DNA from: Astrocystis sublimbata
Taxonomy: Eukaryota; Ascomycota; Sordariomycetes; Xylariales; Xylariaceae
Direction: 5' to 3'
Length of the DNA stretch: 64,000 nucleotides
Assembly: GCA_022453515.1 (NCBI GenBank)
Contig: JAJNNY010000025.1
Location: 248,001-312,000, forward strand
How positions within the stretch are numbered: position 1 is the stretch's first letter; every line of letters starts with the position of its first letter. The notes under the pieces were generated by a model. It had not been told where the DNA came from. It made no database searches and saw nothing but the letters and a program-made list of their open reading frames with translations. The position numbers were made by a program, and so were the translations under genes. Shown piece after piece: positions 24,077-35,100 of the stretch.

Positions 24077-25333
24077 CTACCGTCTTCGTGTGATGTCTTC
24101 TAACTTGTGCATGATCGTCTCCACAGCCCACTCAAAGGTGGCCTGCATATCAATGTCAAGACCAGTAGCTTTGCCTCCTGCGCCGCTTTGGTTGCCAACG
24201 GCCTCTTTAAACGCCAAGATATTCTTCTCTCTCAAGACGTCCCCTCTCAACTCCTTCTCTACGTCGCCGTCTTCGAAAAGCCAGGCGTGCGACTCGGCGT
24301 AGTTGGGCCACACGACCTTCTCCACGTAGCCCGGGGGGTCGGTCCAGAAGCCTTCGAGGGTGACGTAGCCGTCGCGGGCCTCGCGCCGCGCCGTGGCCTT
24401 CTGCTTGCTCACGGTGAGGAAGAACTTGACGTCCAGCAGCTCGTCGGTGATGCGTCGCAGCGGCGGGTCGCGCCCGTACAGCAGGAAGCCGTCGAGGATG
24501 CACACCCGGACGTCGCCCGGGAAGACGAGGGCGCTGTGGCCCGGCTGCCCGGGGGCTAGCCAGGCTGCTACGCGGGCTTTGGCGCCGCTGATGGCGGACG
24601 GGGCCACGGTGTGTTCCCCGACGGTGTTCTGGTCTTCCTTGGAGTCGACGAAGGGCTGTGCGGCGGTTAGTCGATTTTGAGAATGGATGGGCTTGTTAGA
24701 GGATGTTATGTTTGGCTAGTATATGTGCATGTGGTGGCTGTGTGAAGTTTTTCTCTAATCCATCACGACTAGTTGACTTTACGAAGAAAATGAAGCTGCG
24801 ACCATTTATAAATAGTCAAAGTGTCGCTGACATGTAGACCAAATCTCGTATACGATTGGATACACGAAGCTCACTTGATTGGCCAATCTTTTCGAGAAAA
24901 GGGCAACGTGACAATAGCGAAGATGACAGTAATGCATATGAACGTTAACTCACAGGAAATGTGCCTTCGGTACGAATGTGCTGTAGCGCTCGTTCCATGT
25001 CGTCAAAGTTGATGGCTTCAGCGCAGTCCCAATCGAGTAATCCATCTTTGGTGGGTAGTCTAGATACTCGGCAGGTTACCTGTCAGTAGGCCTGAACAGC
25101 ATGAATGGTTTTATTGTCGTTTCCGCCTTGTAACGAAGAGTGTAATTGCAACCCAATGTTTCCCGTGATATGAGTCGATAGACTCACTCTTCTTCAGGAC
25201 GATAGAAATCATCTTCGTGCAGGATGAATGTGTGCGGGAAGACGTCACGTAGGAGTCGGGCGAGCGTCGTCTTGCCGCTGGACGAGGGCCCGCTGATGCC
25301 CACCACAATCGCTTTATGGCTGTTCTCCATCAT
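24077..25333 (-). CDS. NRK1: Nicotinamide riboside kinase
   Basis: Phosphorylates nicotinamide riboside to NMN in the NAD salvage route (family knowledge). Exons 25188-25333, 24954-25059 and 24077-24655 keep phase and give 276 aa. Motifs: P-loop GISGPSSSGKTTLA near the N-terminus, then HEDDFYRP, the conserved LLDWDCAEAINFD in exon 2, SKEDQN at the start of exon 3, and VCILDGFLLY. The short central exon lies outside the long open frames and was recovered by splicing. Intron 2 is long for this window (298 nt) with no further exon needed. Two adjacent Met codons (25333, 25330) are possible starts. Tandem with fructosamine kinase on the same strand. Confidence 0.92.
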
Positions 25334-25845
25334 ATCATTAGGTGAAGATCGCTCGCTGTCTTTAGTCGACCAATGTTCAGGGGCCGATATGGTCACACAG
25401 AGCGAATGCAATCCAGAAGGCGCCGGAGTTTGCGCCGCTCACTCGGACAATTTTATGACGATCAGTGGAGAAGAAAGCGGGATTTCGGATTGTCGCCGAT
25501 CGGGGCTCGAGGATAGGGAAAGCGGGCCCGGCCAATTTGAAGCTAGATTCACACCGGCGGCTGAATAGATGCAAGTACATGTCCGCCATAGGCTCACGTC
25601 ATCCTTCGAAAGGTCATTTGCATTCCATTTTTTTATATTTAATTTCTGGCTTCTCAATTGCCAGAATGATAAGATTCTCTTGCCCGTTGAAACACGATTT
25701 TTGGATATACTAGAATTCAACAGCGCCTTGGAGCGACTTGCTCTAAATACCTGTGAGCGAGACTGTAAAAGCAGCTCCAATGACCAGAACCCCAGGCAAA
25801 CTCAAATACAGTTCCGGCCCAATCAACTATACGTCTAGCCGAATG
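25334..25845. other. Intergenic, FN3K 3' end to NRK start
   Basis: A half-kilobase stretch containing the NRK promoter (minus strand) and the fructosamine kinase 3' flank. Overlapping frames of about 80-110 codons here show no family resemblance. Confidence 0.5.
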
Positions 25846-26952
25846 CTACGCATATTTCGAGTGAAGTTTCTTCATGATAGACATCGCTCCGTCTCTATAA
25901 CCTCCACCAAACATGGCCCAGTGATTCAAGTGGTGATACCTGAAGAGCTAAAGTCAGTTGGATATTCACTTGGGTTTGAAATGGAGGAGCACATACAGCT
26001 CATACAACGCAACGCGATCACTCCACTCGTCTTTGGGTTCCGCTTTTGGAACGAGGCTCTCATACTCTTTCCAAAAGTTTGAGCCGAAGCCTCCAAACAT
26101 TTTCATGATGCCTAGCTCGTATTCGGAGTGGCCGTAGACGCATGAGGGGTCGAATACGACCTCCTCCACGCCCCCTTTTCCAGCTATCCGGCCGCGCCCA
26201 TGGTTGCCGCTCCATAAGTCTCCATGAATAGCAACAGGATGAACACCTTTCAGGTGTTCGTCGCCAAGTAAACGGGGCACAACCACATCGGCAGTCTTCT
26301 CTACCGCCTTGGAGAGCTCTGCGTCGGCGCCATGGTTCTTGATACCATGGTTGAGGATGGTGCGCAGGCGGTTGTTCGCGTAGAAGTCGGCCCACGACGC
26401 CTTCCAGCTGTTGTTCTGAGGCGATGACCCGCAGCATGTGGTCACGGGGAAGCCGTACATGGGCTTATCGAAGCCTTCGGGAATAGGGGCCGGTGTCGTG
26501 TGCAACCGAGCGAGTTTCTGAGCGAGCGTCTCGCCCGAGCCTCCTGGCGCGGATGAGTTGAGTTCTAGGAAATCGGTGGCCATGAAGTGTGTATTCTGGC
26601 CATGCTTGAAAGCGCCGTGGGCGTGAGATCTAGGACAAAGACTTGGTACGATGCCAGATATAGCGTTAAGAGACTCGTGCTCGCCTATACGTAGAGATGA
26701 GTATCCGCGTACATGTGAGGCGAAAATGCGCTGGGGGTACCGGCATCAACTTGCTGGGATCTCACCTTGAAACATGAGAGCCGCATCTGGTCCGGTGCCA
26801 GTTTTCACAAAGTAGTTGACTTCTTTACCGTTAGCTGTTGAGCTTAATCTGAATGTCGACGCGAAGCCCGACCCTCCATGAGATGTGAGCTTCGTGGCAC
26901 TTGGGTCAAGCCCCAAGGCCTCGATAATGGCAGGGTCCATGTGGGCGGCCAT
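25846..26952 (-). CDS. FN3K: Fructosamine-3-kinase / ketosamine kinase
   Basis: Cytosolic kinase that phosphorylates sugar adducts on protein amines so that they decompose, a deglycation repair role (family knowledge). Exons 26766-26952, 25997-26684 and 25846-25939 give 322 aa in phase. Visible: MDPAIIEALGLDP and the glycine-rich HGGSGFASTFR start; HESLNAIS; a long helical kinase lobe; the catalytic HGDLWSGN; the metal-site VFDPSCVYGHSEYELGIMKMFGG; and the C-terminal LYELYHHLNHWAMFGGGYRDGAMSIMKKL. The last exon (31 codons) lies after an apparent stop in the long frame and is recovered with a GTATGT donor, CTGAC branch and CAG acceptor. ATG 26952 is the first in frame, with 26940 (MDPAI) an alternative. 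Confidence 0.93.
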
Positions 26953-27618
26953 TTTCAATAATATGTGTGAATATCGTGTGTTTGATATGTCGTCTTGACA
27001 GTTCGGATTTGCTATGGGAAGGGCTCTTTGCTGGTGAACTTCGCCTGGATTGATTGGTTGGTACCTAGGTACCAAGTAGTCACAACATCTGACGTCACCG
27101 GCTTGATGAACCTAGACTGGATTCTCGAATGTCGGTCGGACAATCAGAAATATAGAGTGAGCAAGAATATTTGGATTCGCCAACAGCAATCATTGATGGC
27201 AAGTAAATGGCGCATAAGAGTGAGTCAATGTGTACTCTGCCCGTGTTGGAATTAAAGGTACTTAATGGTAATCAGACCTGAGTACGGCAATCAGCGGTCA
27301 GCTGCGGGCTGTGACACTGTAGCATACCGTCCCTTGCCGCAGGTAGTACCATTCACCTGGGCAACCACTGCAGGTGTAGTACAAATAAATGTACATATAG
27401 GTAAGTGCCTACCGAGACCCCCAACGTACTGGAATGAGAAAAGCGTTCCTGGCTGTTGGCTCCCCTAGGATGACAGGACCGACCAGGGCAACAAAAAAAA
27501 GCACAAAAGAAACAGAAAACCAATCTTAACCAGCCAACTCCATGCATTCTATCCCTAACGAAGGTTTCTATGCCCATGACCAACTCGATAAACAAAACAT
27601 CTTCATCGGAACCGACAC
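26953..27618. other. Intergenic upstream of FN3K
   Basis: Contains the FN3K promoter and a GGTACCTAGGTACC palindrome at about 27060-27073. No gene is seen. Confidence 0.5.
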
Positions 27619-27986
27619 CTATGCGCTCTTCTCGCCCTGCCAATGACTCTCGAGACTTGAACGGCTGGCCCACGATGCATCGGAGCGGAGAGGCACCATG
27701 TCCGACGCAACGCTCTCCCGACTCGCGAACGCGTTGAATCTCTTCGCAGGGGTGCTTTGTGTGATTTGTCGAGTGTCCCTCTGCGAATTCTGCGAAGCTG
27801 GTTAGATTTGCATGTCCTACTCGATCGATGTCTTGTCATTTGGGAGAGGGAGAGAAAACTCACTGTGGAACCGTGTCCTGTGCCGTTGAAGCACGACGCA
27901 CACGGACAGATGGGAGCACTAGACGGCGCCCGCCTCGGCTCGTTGATCTGGGCCCGCCACCACTCCTGGAATCCGTTTCTTGGCAT
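27619..27986 (-). CDS. Hypothetical 97-aa protein, two exons
   Basis: Not recognised. Exons 27864-27986 and 27619-27789 join in phase across a 74-nt intron with an excellent GTGAGT donor, CTAAC branch and CAG acceptor, giving 97 aa. The first exon reads MPRNGFQEWWRAQINEPRRAP and then a Cys pair, CPCASC. The second is Ser/Arg/Asp-rich and ends WQGEKSA. The splice signals and the loss of frameshift after joining are the evidence that this is a gene. The frame stays open about 57 codons upstream of ATG 27986 without another ATG, so an extra 5' exon is possible. There is no signal peptide. The paired cysteines might bind a metal (speculative). Confidence 0.5.
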
Positions 27987-30900
27987 TCTCGAAATCTGTG
28001 ATGGTGACGATGCAGTGACTTCTCTCTCGTCCGCGGATCTTCGACGCAATGGGTATGCGCGAACAACACACGCAAGTATAGTGAGGTTACTTTGCTGTGT
28101 GTCAACCTGAAGCGGTAGGTCTACTCTCGAAGAATGAGGTCCTTGGATATACTAGTAGCAGTGCGAAGCTTCAGCCAAATACTCGGTCAAATGCAACTTA
28201 GACCACCTATATATACAGTAGGTCGCAAAAGAAAAGCGGGAGGTTACGGAAGAATGACACAAGATATTCGACGTCGCATCTCGGGGTTGCCATCAAACTT
28301 TTATAGACGCATTCATGTGCACACCAAGACATGGGCCAGCCGCTCCATACTCGCCACGGAGCCGAAAAGCCTTATCATGATGATGGTGCGAGGGTGCAAC
28401 GGGCGGGTTGAAACAGTCTCTTCTCTTGGCCCCAAGGCCCTTGCCACAATATTGGGATCGTTAGTTGAAGCCTCTAGGACAGATTGTAGCTAGCTGGCAG
28501 TTTTGGTAGACTGCGTAACGTCTATCGTGAAGCATCTAGACTTTGCAGGGGCGACGGGAAGACAGCCCTGGAGCCGAGCTAGAACCGCAATCTTGCGGGT
28601 TACCGGTCCACCGGATACACTACCTTTCAGCTGTGCATTCAACCCTCGTTATTTTTTTTTTTCATGTGTCGCAAGAGATTCCAAGGATCGAGGCATTAAT
28701 GGCAGGAAAGTTTCTTCTGCGCCCAGACAAGCCATATGTGAGTCTTCAGCATCGTCTTACGTGATTGGGCATGCTCACGTTGTACTGGCAGCTAAACAAT
28801 GTGCAAAGTTGGACCCCATCACCCCATGCACCGACACGTGGAATCGTGGAATCGTGGAACGATATATCTATCATGCATGCATGCATGTGAACGCTGCAGC
28901 GCAATTAATTGCGGCCACACTGTCCTCCTGGTGTCAGCCATTGCCGAGCTACCGACCCTCACTAGCACTGGGGCGCTTGAAGGTAGGTATATTATTACCT
29001 GACTTAGGTACCCATGCCATATCCTATTTAGACCGAAGAGCTGCTCGTCAATTGCGGCAAGGCAACATTTCAACTCTCTCCCCGATGTTGTACTCATTTC
29101 ATCTGTTGATACACTAGTACGGCCGACGATCGCTTCGCATGATGTTGCATCATTTCCCTCTTACTTTACAATTGTTAATGTGCGACATTGGGGCAATAGA
29201 AGACACCACCAAATTTGAACACTACTTATTTAGCAAGCGGCCTATCGAGTTTATGGGCGGTGAACACCTAGGTATCTCTAGAGCTACACTCGCAGAGCTA
29301 TGACTACCTACATTGACGTACATATTCACGAGAAACATACATACCCACGAGCCGTAGTACACCATCAGTCCGTTCGCGGGAATGTTGTATTGGACCCCGC
29401 GTCGAGGTGACATAAACTGCTGTTTGCTTTGCTACCATAGAAACCAATGAGCCATGGCCCCCCGAGATCGATCATCAGAACGTACTTCTTTCCATTCGAT
29501 GGAAAACAGACACCCCTTCATGGACCCCGTTGCCGAGTGCTCAAGATAGCCTTGCAAAAGGGCAATCTGATATTGCTACTTGCAGCCTACTTCTCTTGAT
29601 CTTCGACTAGTACCCTGAACTTTATGTCATCCTATTTGAAGTCGCTGCATGGCCTCTGTAACTATCCAATTGCGACTCTTGAGTGTACAAAGATTGCTGT
29701 TGATGTATGCGAACAATGCAGTGTATACGAAAGGTGAACTACGGATACATGCAGACTTGGATTGGGAGGTCTTTCAGCTCTCAATGTTCCACATATATGT
29801 GCCTGCACCTCTTGTAACTTGCAAGGCATTGATCGCATTGAAGTAGTGACCTGCTATCATTGATCGCTTCTTTTGATGCGAGCCTGATAACAACATCATA
29901 CATTGCATAAGAGCTTCGAGTCTGGTATAATGATATCTGGTAATCTACGCGCTTAAAGAAGTCGTGATGATCTAGAAAGAGCAACAAGGCTCGTCCAATC
30001 AGCGTCTGGTACCCAACTTACACTCATCAATGCCTTTGTGCGTTGTGTTTCACAACAAAATCATCACTCGAAACCTTGTACCAACTATATGCTAACTTCC
30101 TTTGTTGTTATGAGATTGTAATAGGGTGTGTATTAATACAATTGCCTTCCAGGGACAATGGGAGACATTGTACACTCCTTGTTTGAAAATGCTGTGCCTG
30201 TATTAATCACGAACACAGCTACTTACCTACCTACTCAAAACACAGCCCCATTCTCTATTCGGTTCTCAATCAATAGTATGAGCTTAAGGTACATGACTTT
30301 CATAGGAGGGTGCCTCCATGATTTGTATATGGAATATGGCAAGATCAAGTCATGTATGTATCAATAACCGCTTAGTCGGTGGTCATTCGAAAATTACAGA
30401 CTATATTCCAACTACTACAGTAAGGCTAACCGATCTCACTACAGTGCATTCTATGGCCCGGGATCCTATAGGGCAAACCTGGTGTTTGCCTTACCTAAGT
30501 ACTTGTAGAAGGTAGCTAAGAGTATTATTCGGCGTTGAAATATTCGCTTGTTGTTCACTAAGCAGTCAGTCTGTATTTCGTAAAACAGGTGGCTTCCACC
30601 AACAATACACGAGCTGTTTTTGCTGTTTATAGACAAGATGAAGTTATCACTAGGCAAAGGAACAATATTACAAGCCCATCTCATCCGTAGGTTGAGCTTT
30701 AAAATGACAGCTCTACATGTCTGCTCAATTGCCTGCTCAATGTTCGAAATACTGGTTAAACAAGCAAAGTTTCCATGTCTTCAACCCAGCCTTGGTCAAA
30801 CTGTAACAATACAATCCTTGGGTAAGCAGGCAACAGTTTTAGCCGGCACACTACCAATGAACTCGAATAAACACTTTCCTGTCGTTATCCCAAACGGCAC

Positions 30901-31192
30901 CTGAACTTGTTGAAGGGCTTCTTACCAAAGGTCCCCCTTCCTTGCACCAATACTTATGTCTACCTCCCACAACTTTTCAGCATTGCCAAATCCCAATTGA
31001 AATCGTGTGCACATCCAGAACCATTCAACTCTCCTACACACACATCTTTCTTACCTTACCAATTTACGACTCACAACATCACCCTCACCAAACTCTCACC
31101 TGCCGCATATCGTGCTTTCAATTTCAACCAATACCCCCCCAGCGACCTCCTTCATTACTACAAAAGTCTTTACTCATCTCGCAAACTTCGAC
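27987..31192. other. Long gene-poor intergenic stretch
   Basis: A 3.2-kb, mostly AT-rich stretch. A 204-codon open frame at 28503-29117 crosses an 11-base T run and a CATGCATGCATG tract and lacks domain character. No transposase, reverse transcriptase or terminal repeat was seen. The last 280 bases are pyrimidine-rich and look like the promoter/leader of the 31193 gene. Confidence 0.5.
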
Positions 31193-32017
31193 ATGATGGC
31201 GTACCACACCACCATGTGGGTTGACGCCCGAAGAGACCTGTACCGCCTCAACCAGCCCAACGCCCGTCCCGCACCCACACACGTCGATGTCTTCGGCCGC
31301 ACCACCACTCTCAAAGACTGTCTTCCCATCAGACCATCACCACGCTCTCGTCCCTTCGAGCCCTTCGAGAATAGCGTGCCCACTGACCCCTACCCCAACA
31401 TCTACTCTCCGCCGGACGTGAAGATGACCTCACCCGACCAAGCAACGCCCGTCTTCAACAACTCAGTGCAACAAGAGCAAGAAGCCGCAGACCAAGCCGC
31501 CGAACGATATGAAGCCGCACAGGAAGCCGCCGACGCCGCCTACGCCCTCTACGCAGAGCGCCTAAGACAGCTCCATGAGATACCAGGCGCCAAGCTCACC
31601 GCCGAGATGCGCACGTGGAACGGACGTCGCCCGGTCGTCGTCGTCGAGGAAGAGCCTCCCCTCTTCGCCAACCCCATCCTCAACCTCATCGCCACTCTAT
31701 GCCCTTGCATGATTCAGGTGTTCCACGACGTGGCCTACGTGATCGAGCGCCTGGGAGCTTTCCGACCCAAGCAGACCTTCTTCTTCTACGTCTTCCTGCA
31801 GATGTGGCGCACGCTGATCATGGAGATGTGGTTCTTCGGAGAGTGGGTGAAAGGCGTGGTCCTCATCGCCCTCACCATCTGGATCTTCATCTGGCTGCCG
31901 CTGCGGGGGCTCATCAAGCTGCTGACGAGCTACTCGTTCTACCACGCGCCCAAGGTCGAGGTCGACTTCGAGTTCATCAAGTATCCTAGGAGTTGGTATG
32001 TGGGCGAGGTCTACTAG
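31193..32017 (+). CDS. Hypothetical membrane protein with coiled coil, 274 aa
   Basis: Not recognised. It starts MMAYHTTMWVDARRDLYRLN. A Pro-rich region comes next, then an Ala/Glu-rich helix likely to form a coiled coil (QEAADQAAERYEAAQEAADAAY and onward to about residue 130). A hydrophobic C-terminal half has two or three candidate membrane segments (FANPILNLIATLCPCMIQVF; FFFYVFLQMW; VVLIALTIWIFIWLPL). It ends with YHAPKVEVDFEFIKYPRSWYVGEVY. One exon, no signal peptide. The frame extends 62 codons upstream of ATG 31193 through pyrimidine-rich leader, which I exclude. Topology suggests a tail-region membrane protein with a cytosolic coiled coil (inference). Confidence 0.65.
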   Translation: MMAYHTTMWVDARRDLYRLNQPNARPAPTHVDVFGRTTTLKDCLPIRPSPRSRPFEPFENSVPTDPYPNIYSPPDVKMTSPDQATPVFNNSVQQEQEAADQAAERYEAAQEAADAAYALYAERLRQLHEIPGAKLTAEMRTWNGRRPVVVVEEEPPLFANPILNLIATLCPCMIQVFHDVAYVIERLGAFRPKQTFFFYVFLQMWRTLIMEMWFFGEWVKGVVLIALTIWIFIWLPLRGLIKLLTSYSFYHAPKVEVDFEFIKYPRSWYVGEVY

Positions 32018-32666
32018 GTAGGGAGTTGCATACCGGCTCTACACTACCTATCTACCTACCTACATGAGACTTCTTGTGAAGTGTAGAGCTTGAGAGTTTG
32101 GGAACATTTGAATTTGGTTTTGTTTTTTCGGAGGCCTGGAGCTTCCCTTCTAAGTTATTGTTTTGCATTTGAACACGAACACCATAGGACCGTGCGCTGG
32201 ATCGTGCGAGTCATCGGAGTTGGGAACGACATACCTCTGCGGGCAGAGCCTCTTCTTTGTGGAATTATTCCCCCAGCGACAAAGCAAAATCTTGTTTTAT
32301 GGAAGTGGCGAATTGGAGAGTTTGGAGAGCGGGCAGACCTCATAAAGTCGAGACTACAACGTAACATAGAATGTAAATCTAGCACACCATGAATCACATC
32401 AAGAATCTTATGTGCAACTTCCAAATAGCTCCTCATGACTATCATTGAATCATTGAGATATAATTCTCAATTATCTACTATGAGCCCGGTACCAACATCT
32501 TCCTCATCCGTATAATTGTATTGTCCCTTTCCAAGTATCCAGACTGATCCAAGTACGTAAATGCAATGACATCTCAATACGAAGGTCAGTCTGATAGGCA
32601 TGTGATTATTGTCTAGTCTATTTATCGATTTTCTCCTCCAAAACTCCTATCACTATCCAACCCCAT
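32018..32666. other. Intergenic between convergent genes
   Basis: Holds the 3' flanks of the 31193 gene and the 33839 gene. ACCTACCTACCTAC lies at 32051-32064. No gene is seen. Confidence 0.5.
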
Positions 32667-33839
32667 CTAAAAACCAGCAGAAGCCAACCGCCCCCTCTCC
32701 CGTTCCCGCCGTCTCCGATTCCAAATCGCCAGCGCAGACGCAACAGCCATGATAGCCCAACGACTACCTAGACCGCCATCAGCGCCCGAGCCGAGGAACT
32801 GGAATCGTAAGGCTCTAGGCATGAACATGCCCCCGTCAACCCAGGCCGCGACGATCTCCCTCCCATCATCATGGTTCTGACCATGGCTTTGGTCACGGCT
32901 ATGTCCATGTCCGTGTCCGACACTACTCACGCGTCGCCTGACGCTCTTCGTCACCTGTCTCCACGAGACACTGCCCGCACCACCCGGCATCGCCCTCAGC
33001 GGCGCAGCCACCCTCCTCACCAACTTCCATCCCGAGTGGTGCTCATACATTCCCTGCCGTCCCTGCCATATCTCGACTGCCAGCGCCTCGACCTCGGGGC
33101 CGCTGCTGTGGCGCCACTCGAAGTGTTCCCTCCTTCCTCCCGGCGACAAAGTTTCAATGTCGAAGCTCATGGTCCGGGAGACCGGCGAGGCGGAGGATTC
33201 GAGGAGCTCGAGGGCCGACGGGAAGATGGATCCGTGGCGCGTCGGGAGGGTTATCCCTGCGGAGCGCGAGAAGGGGATGCTTTCTACAAAGGCCATGGGG
33301 GCCGCTGCGCATGCGAATGGGTTCTTGTTAGTGGCTAACGCAGATGAACACGTATGTATCATGATGATTTCACAGGAAATAATAGTTAGGTCGATGCGAA
33401 GCCGTAAGGGGCATGTGTGGTTGTGAAGTGGATGATGTATGCAATTAAAAGCCATGAGACATGAGTACATACCATCCTCCGTAGGTCCCGAGGAAATAAC
33501 CAAGTCCGGTACCGCCATTATAGCAGAGTATGACGAGACAGCAAATAGCGGGACGTGCTGCACCTCGCCGATGAAGAAATGCCGTGAGTCTCGGCCGCGG
33601 TAAAGGCTGAAATTTGCAGGGAACATACGCGACGTTGTGGCTCCGTCTGTGTCGTCGGCGGCTAAGGAGAAGACGAGAGCGTTCGAAACCGTAGCACTGC
33701 GCGATGCGCGGCGTCGAGAGAGAGGGCGGGTCTGAAAGTCGTGATGTGCCACACCGGTTGCCTCGGCGTATGAGGGTGGAGAGTCCGGATAGGAATAGGG
33801 ATAGGGATCTGGGTACTGGTTTGTTCGTTGGGATACCAT
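32667..33839 (-). CDS. Hypothetical protein with Pro/Tyr-rich start and C-terminal hydrophobic segment
   Basis: Not recognised. Likely exons 33473-33839 and 32667-33304 (334 aa) surround a 168-nt intron with GTATGT donor, a CTAAC branch and CAG acceptor. That intron is itself in frame without stops, so an unspliced 390-aa reading is possible. The N-terminus is Pro/Tyr/Ser-rich with a PPSYAE motif. The conserved-looking core contains MFPANFSLYRGRDSRHFFIGEV. A His-rich patch GHGHGHSRDQSHGQNH comes later. Near the C-terminus, WAIMAVASALAIWNRRRRERER looks like a single membrane anchor followed by basic residues. Function unknown; the shape suggests a small membrane-anchored cytosolic protein. Confidence 0.6.
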   Translation of the reverse strand: MVSQRTNQYPDPYPYSYPDSPPSYAEATGVAHHDFQTRPLSRRRASRSATVSNALVFSLAADDTDGATTSRMFPANFSLYRGRDSRHFFIGEVQHVPLFAVSSYSAIMAVPDLVISSGPTEDGMYSCLMAFNCIHHPLHNHTCPLRLRIDLTIISCEIIMIHTCSSALATNKNPFACAAAPMAFVESIPFSRSAGITLPTRHGSIFPSALELLESSASPVSRTMSFDIETLSPGGRREHFEWRHSSGPEVEALAVEIWQGRQGMYEHHSGWKLVRRVAAPLRAMPGGAGSVSWRQVTKSVRRRVSSVGHGHGHSRDQSHGQNHDDGREIVAAWVDGGMFMPRALRFQFLGSGADGGLGSRWAIMAVASALAIWNRRRRERERGRLASAGF

Positions 33840-35100
33840 TTCAAAGGATTGTTGGTGTGCCTTTTACTGTCGGCTAGGACTCGGAGAGGGCTTTTTTCTC
33901 GTTGCATTGAAGGTACACAGTCATAGGGGAGGTGCAAGAGAGCGTGCGTTTGAATCTGTTTTCGTTTCACGAATGGGGATACTGCTTAGGAGAAGAGATA
34001 TAATGAGATGGAAGTATACGGATCAAATGCTTTAGATGTCTCAATATGGAAAGACATTGCTTATATCGTGTGATCCATTGCCGTTGGCATGGAAAGCATC
34101 TCGAACATCTCTCCTTCTACTTTGGGTATCCCCATGTATGCGCCTGCAGATATGTGTACTGAAAGCAAGCTCCGAGGAAGGTGCTATCTGATTTCAGTTG
34201 ATCGTTTTAGCATCAACAACTCTTATGCATGGCCATTAAGTAGGCCTACGGATGATATAGTATCAAACCGAGTACATCTTTTTTCTCGTGGTGTGCTTGA
34301 GAACGATCTCGAAGCTTCTGAAATAGGTAGCCCCAATGTCCGTTGACCCTACCGTTACCCAGAGCAAGTCTGTTCATTCTTGGACACAGGATGAATAAGT
34401 AGGTAGGTAGTCTAGGTATCCTCAGGAACACATACTCAACAAGACCACTTCAGCCACGTAAACAACTGTAGAGAGCACCGCAATGAACCAATCAATGAAC
34501 CAATCAACAGACATTATGTATTGTATTTCGTAAGGTAAGTAATAATATTCTCCGAACTCGTCGTTGTGTCTCCCTCTTTCAGCAATAGCGATGTTGAACG
34601 TTGGAAGTTGAAGGAGTCATCCCATCCTACGTGGTGGTGGGACATAAGTATCGTCCTCCCCGGTCCTATCTCAGCTGGCGGACCTCATCCAAATAATTAG
34701 CACAGCACACACAAAGGAAAACTTCATGGAGCAAAATCCAAGGATCGACGCCCGGTTGTTTGTTTCCCATCATCCCATATTAAACAGCCAACGACCATCA
34801 TTGAAGCGTAAGGGTATAGTGCGTGAAGAATAAAAAGAGAAAAATCAGACATGGACATGGTATCGCTGCGTTATACTGCCACCGCGCGCACCCGTGCCTG
34901 AAAACGTAAGACCTAGCATAATGGTTGATGATGATGATGAGAGCGCCGTATCGCGAGTTGGGCGAAGAGCATTTTCAAGGAGATATCACCGATATCGCAC
35001 ATTCAGGTAACTTTTTGATACCATGAGCGACGAGTACGGACACACATTCCAGAGTGGTCTCGTGTAGAGGCGAAAGCGCTAGGTCGCGGACCGAGGCATC
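33840..35100. other. Intergenic, unknown gene to TBC gene
   Basis: A 1.26-kb gene-free stretch with promoter DNA of the 33839 gene and the 3' flank of the TBC gene. It has a direct repeat of aatgaaccaatca at about 34482-34507 and a GATGATGATGATGA tract near 34927. No credible ORF. Confidence 0.5.

Noticed and set aside
24107..24559. A 150-codon plus-strand frame over the NRK gene
   Set aside because: Antisense shadow of NRK exon 3 in GC-rich DNA.
28503..29117. A 204-codon open frame
   Set aside because: It has no ATG at its listed start, crosses a T run and a CATG tract, and shows no domain or codon bias.
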